This document shows, piece by piece, positions 1 through 9,873 of a DNA stretch of 58,377 nucleotides (positions within the stretch are counted from its first letter, which is position 1; each line of letters opens with the position of its first letter). This DNA is from Clostridiales bacterium (GTDB lineage Bacteria > Bacillota > Clostridia > Christensenellales > Pumilibacteraceae). The stretch covers positions 1-58,377 of the forward strand of contig JAFLVG010000012.1 of assembly GCA_022508445.1 (NCBI GenBank). The letters are read 5' to 3'. A model generated the notes under the pieces. That model made no database searches. It saw nothing but the letters and a program-made list of their open reading frames with translations, and was not told the DNA's origin. A program made the translations under genes and the position numbers.

Positions 1-65
1 TCAGTTGGTAGAGTCGCGGTCTCCAAAACCGTTGGTCGCGTGTTCGAGTCGCGTCGCCCCTGCCA
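1..65 (+). tRNA. tRNA-Trp (CCA), 5' end missing
   Basis: The 3' part of a tRNA with the 5' acceptor strand lying outside the window. The anticodon loop CTCCAAA gives anticodon CCA (Trp), closed by GCGGT/ACCGT. The T arm is GCGTG-TTCGAGT-CGCGT, followed by the acceptor strand CGCCCCT, discriminator G and an encoded CCA at 63-65. A rho-independent terminator follows at once. Confidence 0.9.
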
Positions 66-66
66 T

Positions 67-97
67 AACCCCACCCATTCGGGTGGGGTTTATTTTT
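67..97 (+). terminator. Terminator of tRNA-Trp
   Basis: Perfect 10-bp stem (67-76 with 81-90), ATTC loop, followed by the T-rich run TATTTTT. It starts two bases after the tRNA CCA. Confidence 0.85.
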
Positions 98-253
98 GCA
101 GGGGCACACGACGAGACGCGACGTTGTAAAGCTGAAAAATTTCCAAAGTGCAAATAAACAGTATCAATATCATTTCTATTAAAAAATTTTCGTCGCGCAA
201 GTTCGCTAACCGCTTGCGCATAAGCGCAAAGGTCGCCGCGGCTTTCGCGGCAT

Positions 254-313
254 TCGCGTCGCCCCTGCCATAACCCCGCCCATTCGGGTGGGGTTATGGC
301 AGGGGCACACGAC
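254..313. repeat. Second copy of tRNA-Trp 3' tail and terminator, forming a 21-bp hairpin
   Basis: The stretch repeats positions 49-113 almost exactly: the last bases of tRNA-Trp including CCA, the same hairpin, and the flank GCAGGGGCACACGAC. In this copy the spacer differs, so the arms 261-281 and 286-306 pair over 21 bp. Upstream (about 190-253) are stem-loops that could be a decayed tRNA body, so this may be an old tandem duplication of the tRNA unit, or an att-like target repeat. It lies 8 bases past the ruvC stop and may also terminate the ruvC operon. Confidence 0.65.
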
Positions 314-320
314 ATTACTG

Positions 321-812
321 CTACTTTAATCCCCGCTTTATGCCCTGTGCGCTCAATGTGTGGCAGATTGCGGCGGCGAGCGCGTCAGCCGCATCGTCCG
401 GCTTTGGCGTTTCTTTGAGCCGAAGAAGCGATTTTACCATGAACTGCACTTGCGTTTTGTTTGCCGTGCCGTTGCCCGTAACCGTCGATTTGATTTGGAG
501 TGGCGTATACTCGAAAAGCTTATCGCAAAGCTTACTGCACGAGAGCAAAACCACGCCGCGAGCTTGTGCGACCTTTATGCCCGTCGTGATGTTGGTATTG
601 AAAAACAGCTCCTCTATTGCAATCTCGTCTGGCTTGACGTCCGATACGAGTTCGGTGATCTGCTTTTCTATAATGACAAGCCGCTCGGTCGTAGACAGCT
701 TTGAAGGCGTTTCTATCGCACCGTAGTCAAGCGGTCGAAGCTTGCCGTTATCGTTTTCGATTATTCCGTACCCGACTATGGCATAGCCGGGATCTATCCC
801 CAAAATTCTCAT
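321..812 (-). CDS. ruvC: Crossover junction endodeoxyribonuclease RuvC
   Basis: Holliday-junction resolvase that cuts crossed strands symmetrically after RuvAB branch migration. The 163-residue length is normal. The RNase H-like fold starts with MRILGIDPG, and the four acidic catalytic residues are D7, E67, D140 and D143 (the last in the AADALA motif near the C-terminus). It is the last gene of a long minus-strand run and starts 7 bases after the YgjP-like gene. It is unusual only in being separated from ruvAB by queA, tgt and the metalloprotease gene. Strong family match. Confidence 0.95.
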   Translation of the reverse strand: MRILGIDPGYAIVGYGIIENDNGKLRPLDYGAIETPSKLSTTERLVIIEKQITELVSDVKPDEIAIEELFFNTNITTGIKVAQARGVVLLSCSKLCDKLFEYTPLQIKSTVTGNGTANKTQVQFMVKSLLRLKETPKPDDAADALAAAICHTLSAQGIKRGLK

Positions 813-819
813 ATACCAC

Positions 820-2810
<1,991 letters not shown>

Positions 2811-2935
2811 GTGGTGCGAAGGCGCGGCGCAGACGGGCAACAGGCGACGAGCGCGACGGGAGTGTACATAGACGTACATGACCGAGCGCGAGGAGCACGT
2901 AGCCCGTATCCGCCGATGCATACGCGCTCACAGGA
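2811..2935 (-). repeat. Dispersed structured repeat, copy 1 (at queA stop)
   Basis: About 125 bp that align with 23425-23545 at roughly 75 % by eye, including a near-identical core with GACGTACATGACCGAGCG. In the minus direction it begins at the queA stop codon itself (TGAGCGCG). The core contains the hairpin TGTAC-GTCTAT-GTACA and the ends form an imperfect inverted repeat, so an RNA or MITE-like fold is likely. Confidence 0.7.
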
Positions 2936-3950
2936 GCAAAGTGGCGTCGCCGAATGAAAAGAATCTGTACCTCTCCTCCACCGCCGTATTATACAATTCA
3001 AGCGTTTTTTCTCTGCCCAAAAAAGCGCTTACGAGCATTATGAGCGTTGACTCGGGCAAATGGAAGTTGGTTATAAGCCCGTCCACCGCTTTGAACTTGT
3101 ACGGCGGATAAATGAAAATATTCGTGTCGCCGCTTCCGGCTTGTATCTGTCCGTCCGTGTTAGCGCTCGATTCGAGAACGCGCACCGACGTCGTGCCGAC
3201 GGCAATAACTCGCCTGCCTGCGGCTTTTGCGGCGTTGATTTTATCTGCCGCGGACTGCGTAACGCAATAGTACTCGCTGTGCATTTTGTGGTTTTCTATA
3301 TCGTCAGTCTTGACAGGCAAAAACGTACCCAGCCCGACGTGCAACAGCACTTCGACAAACTCGACGCCCATAGCTTTAAGTTCGTCCATAAGCCTAGTTG
3401 TGAAATGCAGTCCTGCCGTCGGCGCTGCGGACGATCCCACCGTGTCGGCGTACACCGTTTGATATCTGTCGATGCTTTTGAGCTGTTTGTGAATATAGTG
3501 CGGAAGCGGCACCTCGCCTATGCTGTTTAAAATTTCTTCAAACACTCCGTCGTACGTAAAGCGCAGTGTGCGCTCGCCGGCTTCGCCCTCTTTTATAATC
3601 GTTCCCGTCATTTCGGGTGAAAACTGCAATACCGATCCGAGCTTTGCGCGCTTGGCAGGACGGCAAAGCGTTTCCCATGTGTTTTTGTCAAGCCGCTTAT
3701 GTAGCAAAAACGATATCTTTGCGCCCGTATCCGTTTTTACGCCCGTAACACGCGCCGGCAGAACCTTGGTGTTGTTGACTACGAGCAAATCGCCGCGCTT
3801 CAAAATTTTCGGCAAATCGTAAAAATGCCGATGCAAAACGGCATTTGTACTCCTGTCGTAAACAAGCATACGCGAGCTATCGCGCGGCTCGACAGGTGTT
3901 TGAGCAATAAGCTCCCCGGGTAGCTCATAATAAAAATCGCTTTTATTCAT
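2928..3950 (-). CDS. queA: tRNA preQ1(34) S-adenosylmethionine ribosyltransferase-isomerase
   Basis: Transfers and isomerises the ribosyl part of S-adenosylmethionine onto preQ1-tRNA, giving epoxyqueuosine. The 340-residue length is typical. Family motifs are the N-terminal [41 protein letters not shown] and the C-terminal [17 protein letters not shown]. Its ATG overlaps the ruvB stop (ATGA), so it is coupled to ruvB. With tgt next door and queH at 53512, the window holds three queuosine steps. Confidence 0.96.
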   Translation of the reverse strand: MNKSDFYYELPGELIAQTPVEPRDSSRMLVYDRSTNAVLHRHFYDLPKILKRGDLLVVNNTKVLPARVTGVKTDTGAKISFLLHKRLDKNTWETLCRPAKRAKLGSVLQFSPEMTGTIIKEGEAGERTLRFTYDGVFEEILNSIGEVPLPHYIHKQLKSIDRYQTVYADTVGSSAAPTAGLHFTTRLMDELKAMGVEFVEVLLHVGLGTFLPVKTDDIENHKMHSEYYCVTQSAADKINAAKAAGRRVIAVGTTSVRVLESSANTDGQIQAGSGDTNIFIYPPYKFKAVDGLITNFHLPESTLIMLVSAFLGREKTLELYNTAVEERYRFFSFGDATLLL

Positions 3951-4987
3951 TGCCGCTCCGGTGCGAAAAATGACAGTTGTTCCACCGCCTTTTTGGACGG
4001 CATTACGTTTAAATGATTGAATGCCGCTTTGAGTGCAATCCTGCCTCTCGGTGTGCGCGCTATAAATCCGAGCTGTATTAAGTACGGCTCGATAACGTCT
4101 TCGATTGTTCCGGCGTCCTCGTTGATTGCGGCGGCGAGAGTATCGAGACCGGTCGGTCCGCCGTCGAATTTTTCGACGAGAGCGGTGAGTAGTTTCATAT
4201 CGTTATAGTCGAGACCGAGCGGATCGATTTCCATGTCGTTGAGCGCTTTTTTCGTTATTTCCAGCCCGATGACGCCGTCGTTATACACTTGCGCAAAATC
4301 GCGCACGCGTTTGAGTAGGCGGTTGGCGATGCGCGGTGTGCCGCGAGAACGCGAGGCAAGCTCTCTTGCCGCGTCGTCCTCTACCGATATTTTGAGTAGC
4401 CGAGAAGAGCGCTTTACTATCCGCACGAGATCGTCCGTCGAGTACGGTTCGAGCCTTGCTATAACGCCGAACCTGTCACGAAGCGGACCCGTGAGCATTC
4501 CTGCACGGGTTGTCGCACCGATAAGCGTAAACTTGTTGAGGTTGAGCCGAAGCGACGTTGCACCTGCGCCCTTGCCCGTCGAAATGTCGAGCGCAAAATC
4601 CTCCATTGCGGGATAAAGCACTTCTTCTATCGAGTGGTTAAGTCTGTGTATCTCGTCGAGGAACAGCACGTCGCGCTCTTGCATGTTTGTAAGAAGCGAC
4701 GCGAGGTTGGCCGCGCGCTCGATTCCGGGGCCGCTCGTCACCTTGATCTCCACGCCGAGCTCGGAAGCTATGATGTGCGCCAAAGTCGTCTTGCCGAGCC
4801 CGGGCGGACCGTACAGCAAAACATGATCGAGCGCCTCGCCGCGCGCTTTGCTTGCCGCGACGTACACCTTTAAATTTGCTTTTACCTTTTCCTGCCCGAT
4901 GTACTCATCAAAGGTCGTCGGACGAAGCGAAACGTCGCCGTCGTCGGTAATAAGCTCTTTGTTTGTGATAAAGCGTTTATCGTCCAT
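3947..4987 (-). CDS. ruvB: Holliday junction branch-migration ATPase RuvB
   Basis: Hexameric AAA+ motor that drives branch migration with RuvA. The 346-residue protein has Walker [10 protein letters not shown] (60-68), Walker [10 protein letters not shown] (D111, E112), the GATTRAG sensor-1 region and a C-terminal winged helix ending in TPRGR. It lies 15 bases after ruvA and overlaps queA by 4 bases. All motifs are intact. Confidence 0.97.
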   Translation of the reverse strand: MDDKRFITNKELITDDGDVSLRPTTFDEYIGQEKVKANLKVYVAASKARGEALDHVLLYGPPGLGKTTLAHIIASELGVEIKVTSGPGIERAANLASLLTNMQERDVLFLDEIHRLNHSIEEVLYPAMEDFALDISTGKGAGATSLRLNLNKFTLIGATTRAGMLTGPLRDRFGVIARLEPYSTDDLVRIVKRSSRLLKISVEDDAARELASRSRGTPRIANRLLKRVRDFAQVYNDGVIGLEITKKALNDMEIDPLGLDYNDMKLLTALVEKFDGGPTGLDTLAAAINEDAGTIEDVIEPYLIQLGFIARTPRGRIALKAAFNHLNVMPSKKAVEQLSFFAPERQ

Positions 4988-5002
4988 TCGATATTTCTCT
5001 AT

Positions 5003-5584
5003 TTATCCGCGAAGGACCTCGCGAATGAGCTGTTCGGTGGTCATGTCGGGCTTTGCGACATTTTTAACCGCCGCCTCCGCCTCCTTGCGGTCGTAGCCGA
5101 GGCTTACAAGCGCAAGCACTGCGTTTTCGTCGGGTACGGCATGCGCCTCGCTTGCCGCAACGCCTATGACTACGTCGCCCATGACGTCCGCTATCTTGCC
5201 TTTAAGTTCGAGCGCAATGCGCTCCGCCGTCTTCTTGCCAACGCCCTTTATTGACGAAAGCGCAGGAACGTCGGAAGCCGCAATCGCCGCAGCAAGACGT
5301 TTTTCGTCCATGCCGCCGAGAACTGAAACAGCGAGCTTGGGCCCTACTCCCGACACGCCGATCAGAAGCATAAAAAGCTCGCGCTCGCGCTCGCTTCCGA
5401 AGCCGAAAAGTTCCAACGCGTCCTCGCGCACGGCAAGATATACAGGCATTTTTACTTCGGTTTTGCGACTGCACTCCGAACAAGTGAAAGCGGACGCCGT
5501 AACGGCAAAGCCGACGCCTCCGCAATCTATCACGACGCGGTTTTCACCGACCGCCGCTATCTTACCCGAAATGTAATCGAACAT
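5003..5584 (-). CDS. ruvA: Holliday junction branch-migration protein RuvA
   Basis: Tetrameric junction-binding partner of RuvB. The 193 residues show the N-terminal OB fold (MFDYISGKIAAVGENRVVIDCGGVGF), tandem helix-hairpin-helix motifs (GVGPKLAVSVLGG and IKGVGKKTAERIALELKGK), and the C-terminal RuvB-binding helices (SLGYDRKEAEAAVKN). It is directly followed by ruvB and preceded by recA, a repair operon. Confidence 0.96.
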   Translation of the reverse strand: MFDYISGKIAAVGENRVVIDCGGVGFAVTASAFTCSECSRKTEVKMPVYLAVREDALELFGFGSERERELFMLLIGVSGVGPKLAVSVLGGMDEKRLAAAIAASDVPALSSIKGVGKKTAERIALELKGKIADVMGDVVIGVAASEAHAVPDENAVLALVSLGYDRKEAEAAVKNVAKPDMTTEQLIREVLRG

Positions 5585-5632
5585 AAATTCTATACTCTTT
5601 TATTTTCGAAATCGCGCTATGTATTTAATCGA

Positions 5633-6715
5633 CTATTCGTCATCGCCGGAGTCGTCCGACGATCCGTCCTCGAACGGAAGTCCGCCCTTTTGCGTGACAA
5701 GCTCGCGAATCTTTGCTTCGAGTTCTTCCATGACCTCGGGACGAGAGAGAATGATCTGTTTGACCGTTTCTCTGCCTTGGCCGAGCCGCTCGTCCTTGTA
5801 CGAGAACCACGATCCGCTCTTGACGATGAGTCCGTTATCGATAGCCATGTCGAGCACAACGCCCTCGTTGGAAATGCCTTTGCCGAAAATCAAGTCGAAC
5901 TCGACCGTCTTGAACGGAGGCGCGAGTTTATTCTTGACAACCTTTACCTTTGTGCGGCTGCCTATGACGTTTCCGCCCTCTTTAATCGGCTCGCCTTTTC
6001 TGACGTCGAGACGAACGCTCGCGTAGAATTTAAGTGCTTTGCCGCCGGGCGTCACTTCGGGATTGCCGTACATCACGCCGATTTTTTCGCGGAGCTGGTT
6101 GATAAATATGATACAAGTCTTTGTCTTGTTGCAGACGCCTGCGATTTTGCGGAGCGCCTGAGACATGAGTCTTGCTTGAAGACCTACGTGACTTTCGCCG
6201 ATCTCGCCGTTTATCTCCGCCTGCGGAGTGAGCGCCGCAACGGAGTCGATGACGACGACGTCCATAGCGCTCGAACGCACGAGCGCCTCGGCAATATCGA
6301 GCGCCTGCTCGCCGTTATCGGGCTGGCAAATATACAGCCTCGAAAGGTCGATTCCCAAATGCTGTGCGTACACGGGATCGAGCGCGTGTTCGGCGTCGAT
6401 GAACGCTACCATGCCGCCCGACTTTTGCGTTTCCGCGATTACGTGCAATGCGAGCGTCGTTTTACCGCTCGACTCGGGGCCGTAAACCTCTACTATCCTA
6501 CCGCGCGGGAAACCGCCGATACCGAGCGCAAGATCGAGCGACAAGCACCCCGTCGGGATCGCGTCGATCTGCGTGGCGACCGAATCGGTCATGCGCATGA
6601 TAGAGCCTTTGCCGTACGTCTTTTCTATCTGCGCGATAGTGTCGGCAAGCGCTTTCTCTTTCTCTGCCTGCGTCATTTCGGTGTTGTAAACCTTGAACTT
6701 TTCCTTCTTATCCAT
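5633..6715 (-). CDS. recA: Recombinase RecA
   Basis: Strand-exchange ATPase that also triggers LexA-type self-cleavage. The 360 residues show Walker [10 protein letters not shown] (79-87), Walker [11 protein letters not shown], loop L1 around [21 protein letters not shown], a [17 protein letters not shown] segment before L2, and the usual acidic tail ([12 protein letters not shown]). A good ribosome site (AAGAGG) precedes the ATG. It follows cinA by 37 bases with no visible LexA box in the gap, so it is probably expressed from upstream in the operon. Confidence 0.98.
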   Translation of the reverse strand: MDKKEKFKVYNTEMTQAEKEKALADTIAQIEKTYGKGSIMRMTDSVATQIDAIPTGCLSLDLALGIGGFPRGRIVEVYGPESSGKTTLALHVIAETQKSGGMVAFIDAEHALDPVYAQHLGIDLSRLYICQPDNGEQALDIAEALVRSSAMDVVVIDSVAALTPQAEINGEIGESHVGLQARLMSQALRKIAGVCNKTKTCIIFINQLREKIGVMYGNPEVTPGGKALKFYASVRLDVRKGEPIKEGGNVIGSRTKVKVVKNKLAPPFKTVEFDLIFGKGISNEGVVLDMAIDNGLIVKSGSWFSYKDERLGQGRETVKQIILSRPEVMEELEAKIRELVTQKGGLPFEDGSSDDSGDDE

Positions 6716-6752
6716 TTTATACCTCTTTTACGGTTGCCCGTTTATTAACACG

Positions 6753-7832
6753 TTATTGTGCGTCGGCGGCTTTCGCCGATTGACTGCTCTTTTTCTGCTT
6801 AAACGCCACCAAACTGCCGTAAAGCAGGAACAATGCGTTCTTTACTCCGCTGTCTATATTGCAAGCGCGGTCGCCGTCGAACATGTATTTGAAAACGGCT
6901 ATGCGTTTTTCGCTCGTTATTCCGAGCGCGATATAGCAAAGCCCGACAGCTCCGCTTTGCGCCGACGGACCTGCATTGCCCGTCGTTGCGATTGCCATAT
7001 CGCAATCGCCGCTCGACATAAGTCCGAACGCCATGCTGTACGCCGTATCGCCGCTCACTGCGCCTTTTTCTGCGATTACTTCGAGCGGCACACCAAGCCG
7101 CTTTTGCTTGGACGTGACCGAATATGTTACGACGTCCTCTACGAGGAATTCGCTCGCCCCTGCAAGCGCAGTGAATGAAGCCCCGAGCGCACCGCCCGTA
7201 AACGACTCCGCTATTTTGAGCTTCAAGCCCTCTTCTTTGAGCATTTCCGCCACGCGCTCCGCAATGCCGACGCGCTCGTAGGCGTAAGTACAACTGCCGA
7301 GTATTCCGTCAAGCCGCGACGAAATGATGTTCATCTCGTCCTGCGCGATATTTGTGGCGCACCGCGCATGCACCTCGCATTCCAAAAATTCGGGAAAGAA
7401 GCCGAACTGCACCTTGCTCTTTTTGTTCATGTATTCTTTGAGCATTGCTTGAAGCTCGGTCACAGATTTGCCGTAGGTTTTGAACACCATAACCGCATAG
7501 CGTTTCTTTATCTTGCTGTTCAAGATCGGCATGAACTTGTCATTCAAAAATTCGGCAGTCACCTCGCGAGTTACGCTGTGTAGCTTTCCGTCGAGATCGA
7601 AATGATCGGGACGGAGTGACAATGTGTCTTTATATGTATCGTAGAATGCAACGGTATTTCCGTCAATCACTATCGCGTCGCATACAGCGCGCATTTGCGT
7701 AAGCGCAAAATCGATGCCGTCGGCATTGACGGTCATGAACATTTCCGCGCTGTGTCCGTTATCGAATAGCGCTATCTTCGCCTCGCGCATATCTACGGTT
7801 TGACGCTCGACAGACAAAAATCCTACTTTCAT
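6753..7832 (-). CDS. CinA-family protein with degenerate N-terminal domain
   Basis: The C-terminal ~155 residues match the CinA/PncC nicotinamide-nucleotide amidohydrolase domain: KIAESFTGGALG, then SVTSKQKRLGV, and a TTGNAGPSAQSGAVGLCYIALG block. The first ~200 residues stand where the MoaB/MogA-like domain of full CinA should be, but its usual motifs (GDEIL, TGGLGPT) are not recognisable. The cinA-recA order is the normal Bacillota arrangement. Good GGAGG site before the ATG. Amidohydrolase activity is plausible but the N-terminal function is uncertain. Confidence 0.85.
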   Translation of the reverse strand: MKVGFLSVERQTVDMREAKIALFDNGHSAEMFMTVNADGIDFALTQMRAVCDAIVIDGNTVAFYDTYKDTLSLRPDHFDLDGKLHSVTREVTAEFLNDKFMPILNSKIKKRYAVMVFKTYGKSVTELQAMLKEYMNKKSKVQFGFFPEFLECEVHARCATNIAQDEMNIISSRLDGILGSCTYAYERVGIAERVAEMLKEEGLKLKIAESFTGGALGASFTALAGASEFLVEDVVTYSVTSKQKRLGVPLEVIAEKGAVSGDTAYSMAFGLMSSGDCDMAIATTGNAGPSAQSGAVGLCYIALGITSEKRIAVFKYMFDGDRACNIDSGVKNALFLLYGSLVAFKQKKSSQSAKAADAQ

Positions 7833-8423
7833 CTAATCCTCCAATACCTTCCTGTTCTTAACAATATAATGCACGCCCGAAATAACGGTAAGAAGCGTGG
7901 CAAGCGCGAGCAGAATGAATCCGCCGTAATAGAACACTATGCCTGCCATCTTGTTCCACACCACAAAGTCGGTGACGGGCAAAAGCGCGAAAAGCGCCAT
8001 CATCTGTACTAGCGTTTTGAACTTGCCGATTAAGTCGGCGGCAAGCACAACGCCCTTATCGGCGGCAACCGTTCTGAACACGCTTATCATGAGCTCGCGC
8101 GAAAGTATGAGCATTGTGAATACCGCAACAAGAATTTTGTACACATGCACGGGTGCAACAATGGGATCTGTCACGCAAATAGCAATCAGCGAGCATGCTA
8201 TTATCATCTTATCGGCAATCGGATCTACAAACTTGCCGAAATTGGTTACTAAATTTTGCTTGCGCGCAATATACCCGTCGAAAAAGTCGGTAAAGCACGC
8301 AACGACGTACACGAGCGCCGCGGCGAGTGTGTGTCCTTCGAACTCGACGAAGTACAGCACAATAAACACCGGTATCATAAGAATACGAAATACTGTCAGT
8401 TTGTTTGGTAAATTGAGTTTCAT
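7833..8423 (-). CDS. pgsA: CDP-diacylglycerol-glycerol-3-phosphate 3-phosphatidyltransferase
   Basis: Membrane enzyme making phosphatidylglycerol phosphate, the first step to phosphatidylglycerol and cardiolipin. I chose the ATG at 8423 (MKLNLPNKLTVFRI), where family members begin; it gives 196 residues, whereas the frame stays open upstream into rimO. The CDP-alcohol phosphotransferase signature is DFFDGYIARKQNLVTNFGKFVDPIADK, with several membrane helices after it. GGGAGG lies about 13 bases before the ATG. It ends right at cinA. Confidence 0.93.
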   Translation of the reverse strand: MKLNLPNKLTVFRILMIPVFIVLYFVEFEGHTLAAALVYVVACFTDFFDGYIARKQNLVTNFGKFVDPIADKMIIACSLIAICVTDPIVAPVHVYKILVAVFTMLILSRELMISVFRTVAADKGVVLAADLIGKFKTLVQMMALFALLPVTDFVVWNKMAGIVFYYGGFILLALATLLTVISGVHYIVKNRKVLED

Positions 8424-8440
8424 AAGACTGTCTTGACCTC

Positions 8441-8460
8441 CCGCACCGCTTCGGTGCGGC
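8441..8460. other. Intercistronic hairpin rimO/pgsA
   Basis: Perfect 8-bp GC-rich stem (CCGCACCG with CGGTGCGG) around a CTT loop, between the rimO stop and the pgsA ribosome site. There is no T run, so an RNA stability or processing element is more likely than a terminator. Confidence 0.5.
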
Positions 8461-8466
8461 AATAAA

Positions 8467-9813
8467 TTACTCTTTAATCGATTTTGTTTGCGGCTCGATT
8501 GCTTTGCCGTACAAATCGTAATTGTCGCTTCTTTGAATTTCGACCTCATAGAAGTTACCGACGTCTGCGTTCTTACAAGTAAAATACACTTGTCCGTCCA
8601 CGTCCGGCGCTTGAAAAGCCGCTCTGCCGACAAACCGATTTTTATCGAAATCCACGTCTTCGTACAGCACCTCGACGCGTTTGCCGACAAGGCTCGCATT
8701 GAACTCGCGCGTGACGGAAGCGCATATCTTTCCGAGCGCTTTTACGCGTTTTAGTTTGTCTGGCTTGGCGACTTGTCCGGGTAGCCAAGCCGCCGGCGTA
8801 CCCTCCTCTTTGGAGTACGCAAACACTCCTGCATACTCGGGCTTGACGCGGCTCACAAACGAGCAAAGCTCGTCGAATTCCTTTTGCGTTTCGCCGGGAA
8901 AACCGACCATGAGCGTTGTTCTCACGACTATACCGCGCTTGTGAAGCTTTGTAATCAGCCGTTCAATCGCGGCGCCCGTGGTCTTGCGGTTCATCAGTTT
9001 GAGTATCTTGTCGGAGCAGTGCTGAATCGGAACGTCTATATACTTGGCTATCTTACTTGACGTCGCGATTTTTTCTATCAGCTCGTCGGTTACTTGCTCG
9101 GGATAGCAATAAAGAAGTCGAATGAGCGACACAGGCAGTTTTTCAAGCTCTGTCAAAAGCTCGATGAGCGATGCGCCTATATCTTGACCGTAGCGCGACA
9201 CGTCCTGCGCCACGAGTATAAGCTCCTTTACCCCGTCGCCGACAAGCCTTTCCGCCTCGTCGCAGATATCCTTTACGGGACGCGAACGGTACACTCCGCG
9301 AATGGATGGAATGGTGCAAAATGTGCATTTGTTGTTACAGCCCTCCGCCACCTTGATATATGCAGTGTGCGGAAGCGTCGTAAGAACGCGTCCGCAGTTT
9401 TCCGCCGAATAAAAATCGTTGTAGTGATTTTCCTCTTGTTCTGCGGCGGCCGTTTCGCACTCCGCCTCGCCGGCACTCATTGCCGCGAGGATTTTGTCGT
9501 ATTCGAACGCGCCCAAAAATGCGTCCACTTCGGGTAATGCAGCGACAAGCTCTTCTCTGTGCTTTTGCGGCAAGCACCCCGTCACAATCAATTTTTTACA
9601 ATTACCGGTTTTTTTAAGCTGTGCGCACTGCAAGATGTTGTCTATGCTTTCCTCGCGCGCGCTTTCTATGAATGCGCAAGTATTGACAATGATGACGTCT
9701 GCGTCATTAACATCACTAACGGCATACCCCGCCTTTACTATGCGGTACAGCATGTGTTCGGTATCTATTCTGTTTTTATCACAGCCGAGTGATATTACGG
9801 CAACGCTTTTCAT
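8467..9813 (-). CDS. rimO: Ribosomal protein S12 methylthiotransferase RimO
   Basis: Radical-SAM enzyme that adds a methylthio group to an aspartate of ribosomal protein S12. Of 448 residues, the N-terminal UPF0004 domain carries cluster cysteines C11, C46 and C80; the radical-SAM CxxxCxxC motif is C159/C163/C166 (CNNKCTFC); a TRAM domain ends the protein. The N-terminal SLGCDKNRIDTE and IPSIRG-YRSR segments favour RimO over MiaB. It sits 60 bases after ftsK and before pgsA, a usual Clostridia order. Confidence 0.93.
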   Translation of the reverse strand: MKSVAVISLGCDKNRIDTEHMLYRIVKAGYAVSDVNDADVIIVNTCAFIESAREESIDNILQCAQLKKTGNCKKLIVTGCLPQKHREELVAALPEVDAFLGAFEYDKILAAMSAGEAECETAAAEQEENHYNDFYSAENCGRVLTTLPHTAYIKVAEGCNNKCTFCTIPSIRGVYRSRPVKDICDEAERLVGDGVKELILVAQDVSRYGQDIGASLIELLTELEKLPVSLIRLLYCYPEQVTDELIEKIATSSKIAKYIDVPIQHCSDKILKLMNRKTTGAAIERLITKLHKRGIVVRTTLMVGFPGETQKEFDELCSFVSRVKPEYAGVFAYSKEEGTPAAWLPGQVAKPDKLKRVKALGKICASVTREFNASLVGKRVEVLYEDVDFDKNRFVGRAAFQAPDVDGQVYFTCKNADVGNFYEVEIQRSDNYDLYGKAIEPQTKSIKE

Positions 9814-9873
9814 CGAGCATTCTTCTCCGAATTAAGTTTTTCTTGAATAATTACCGAACCGCAAAGTCGCTTA

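Noticed and set aside
8424-8699. Longer pgsA start extending into rimO
   Set aside because: The 92 extra residues are the shadow of rimO and do not resemble pgsA; family members begin at the ATG at 8423.
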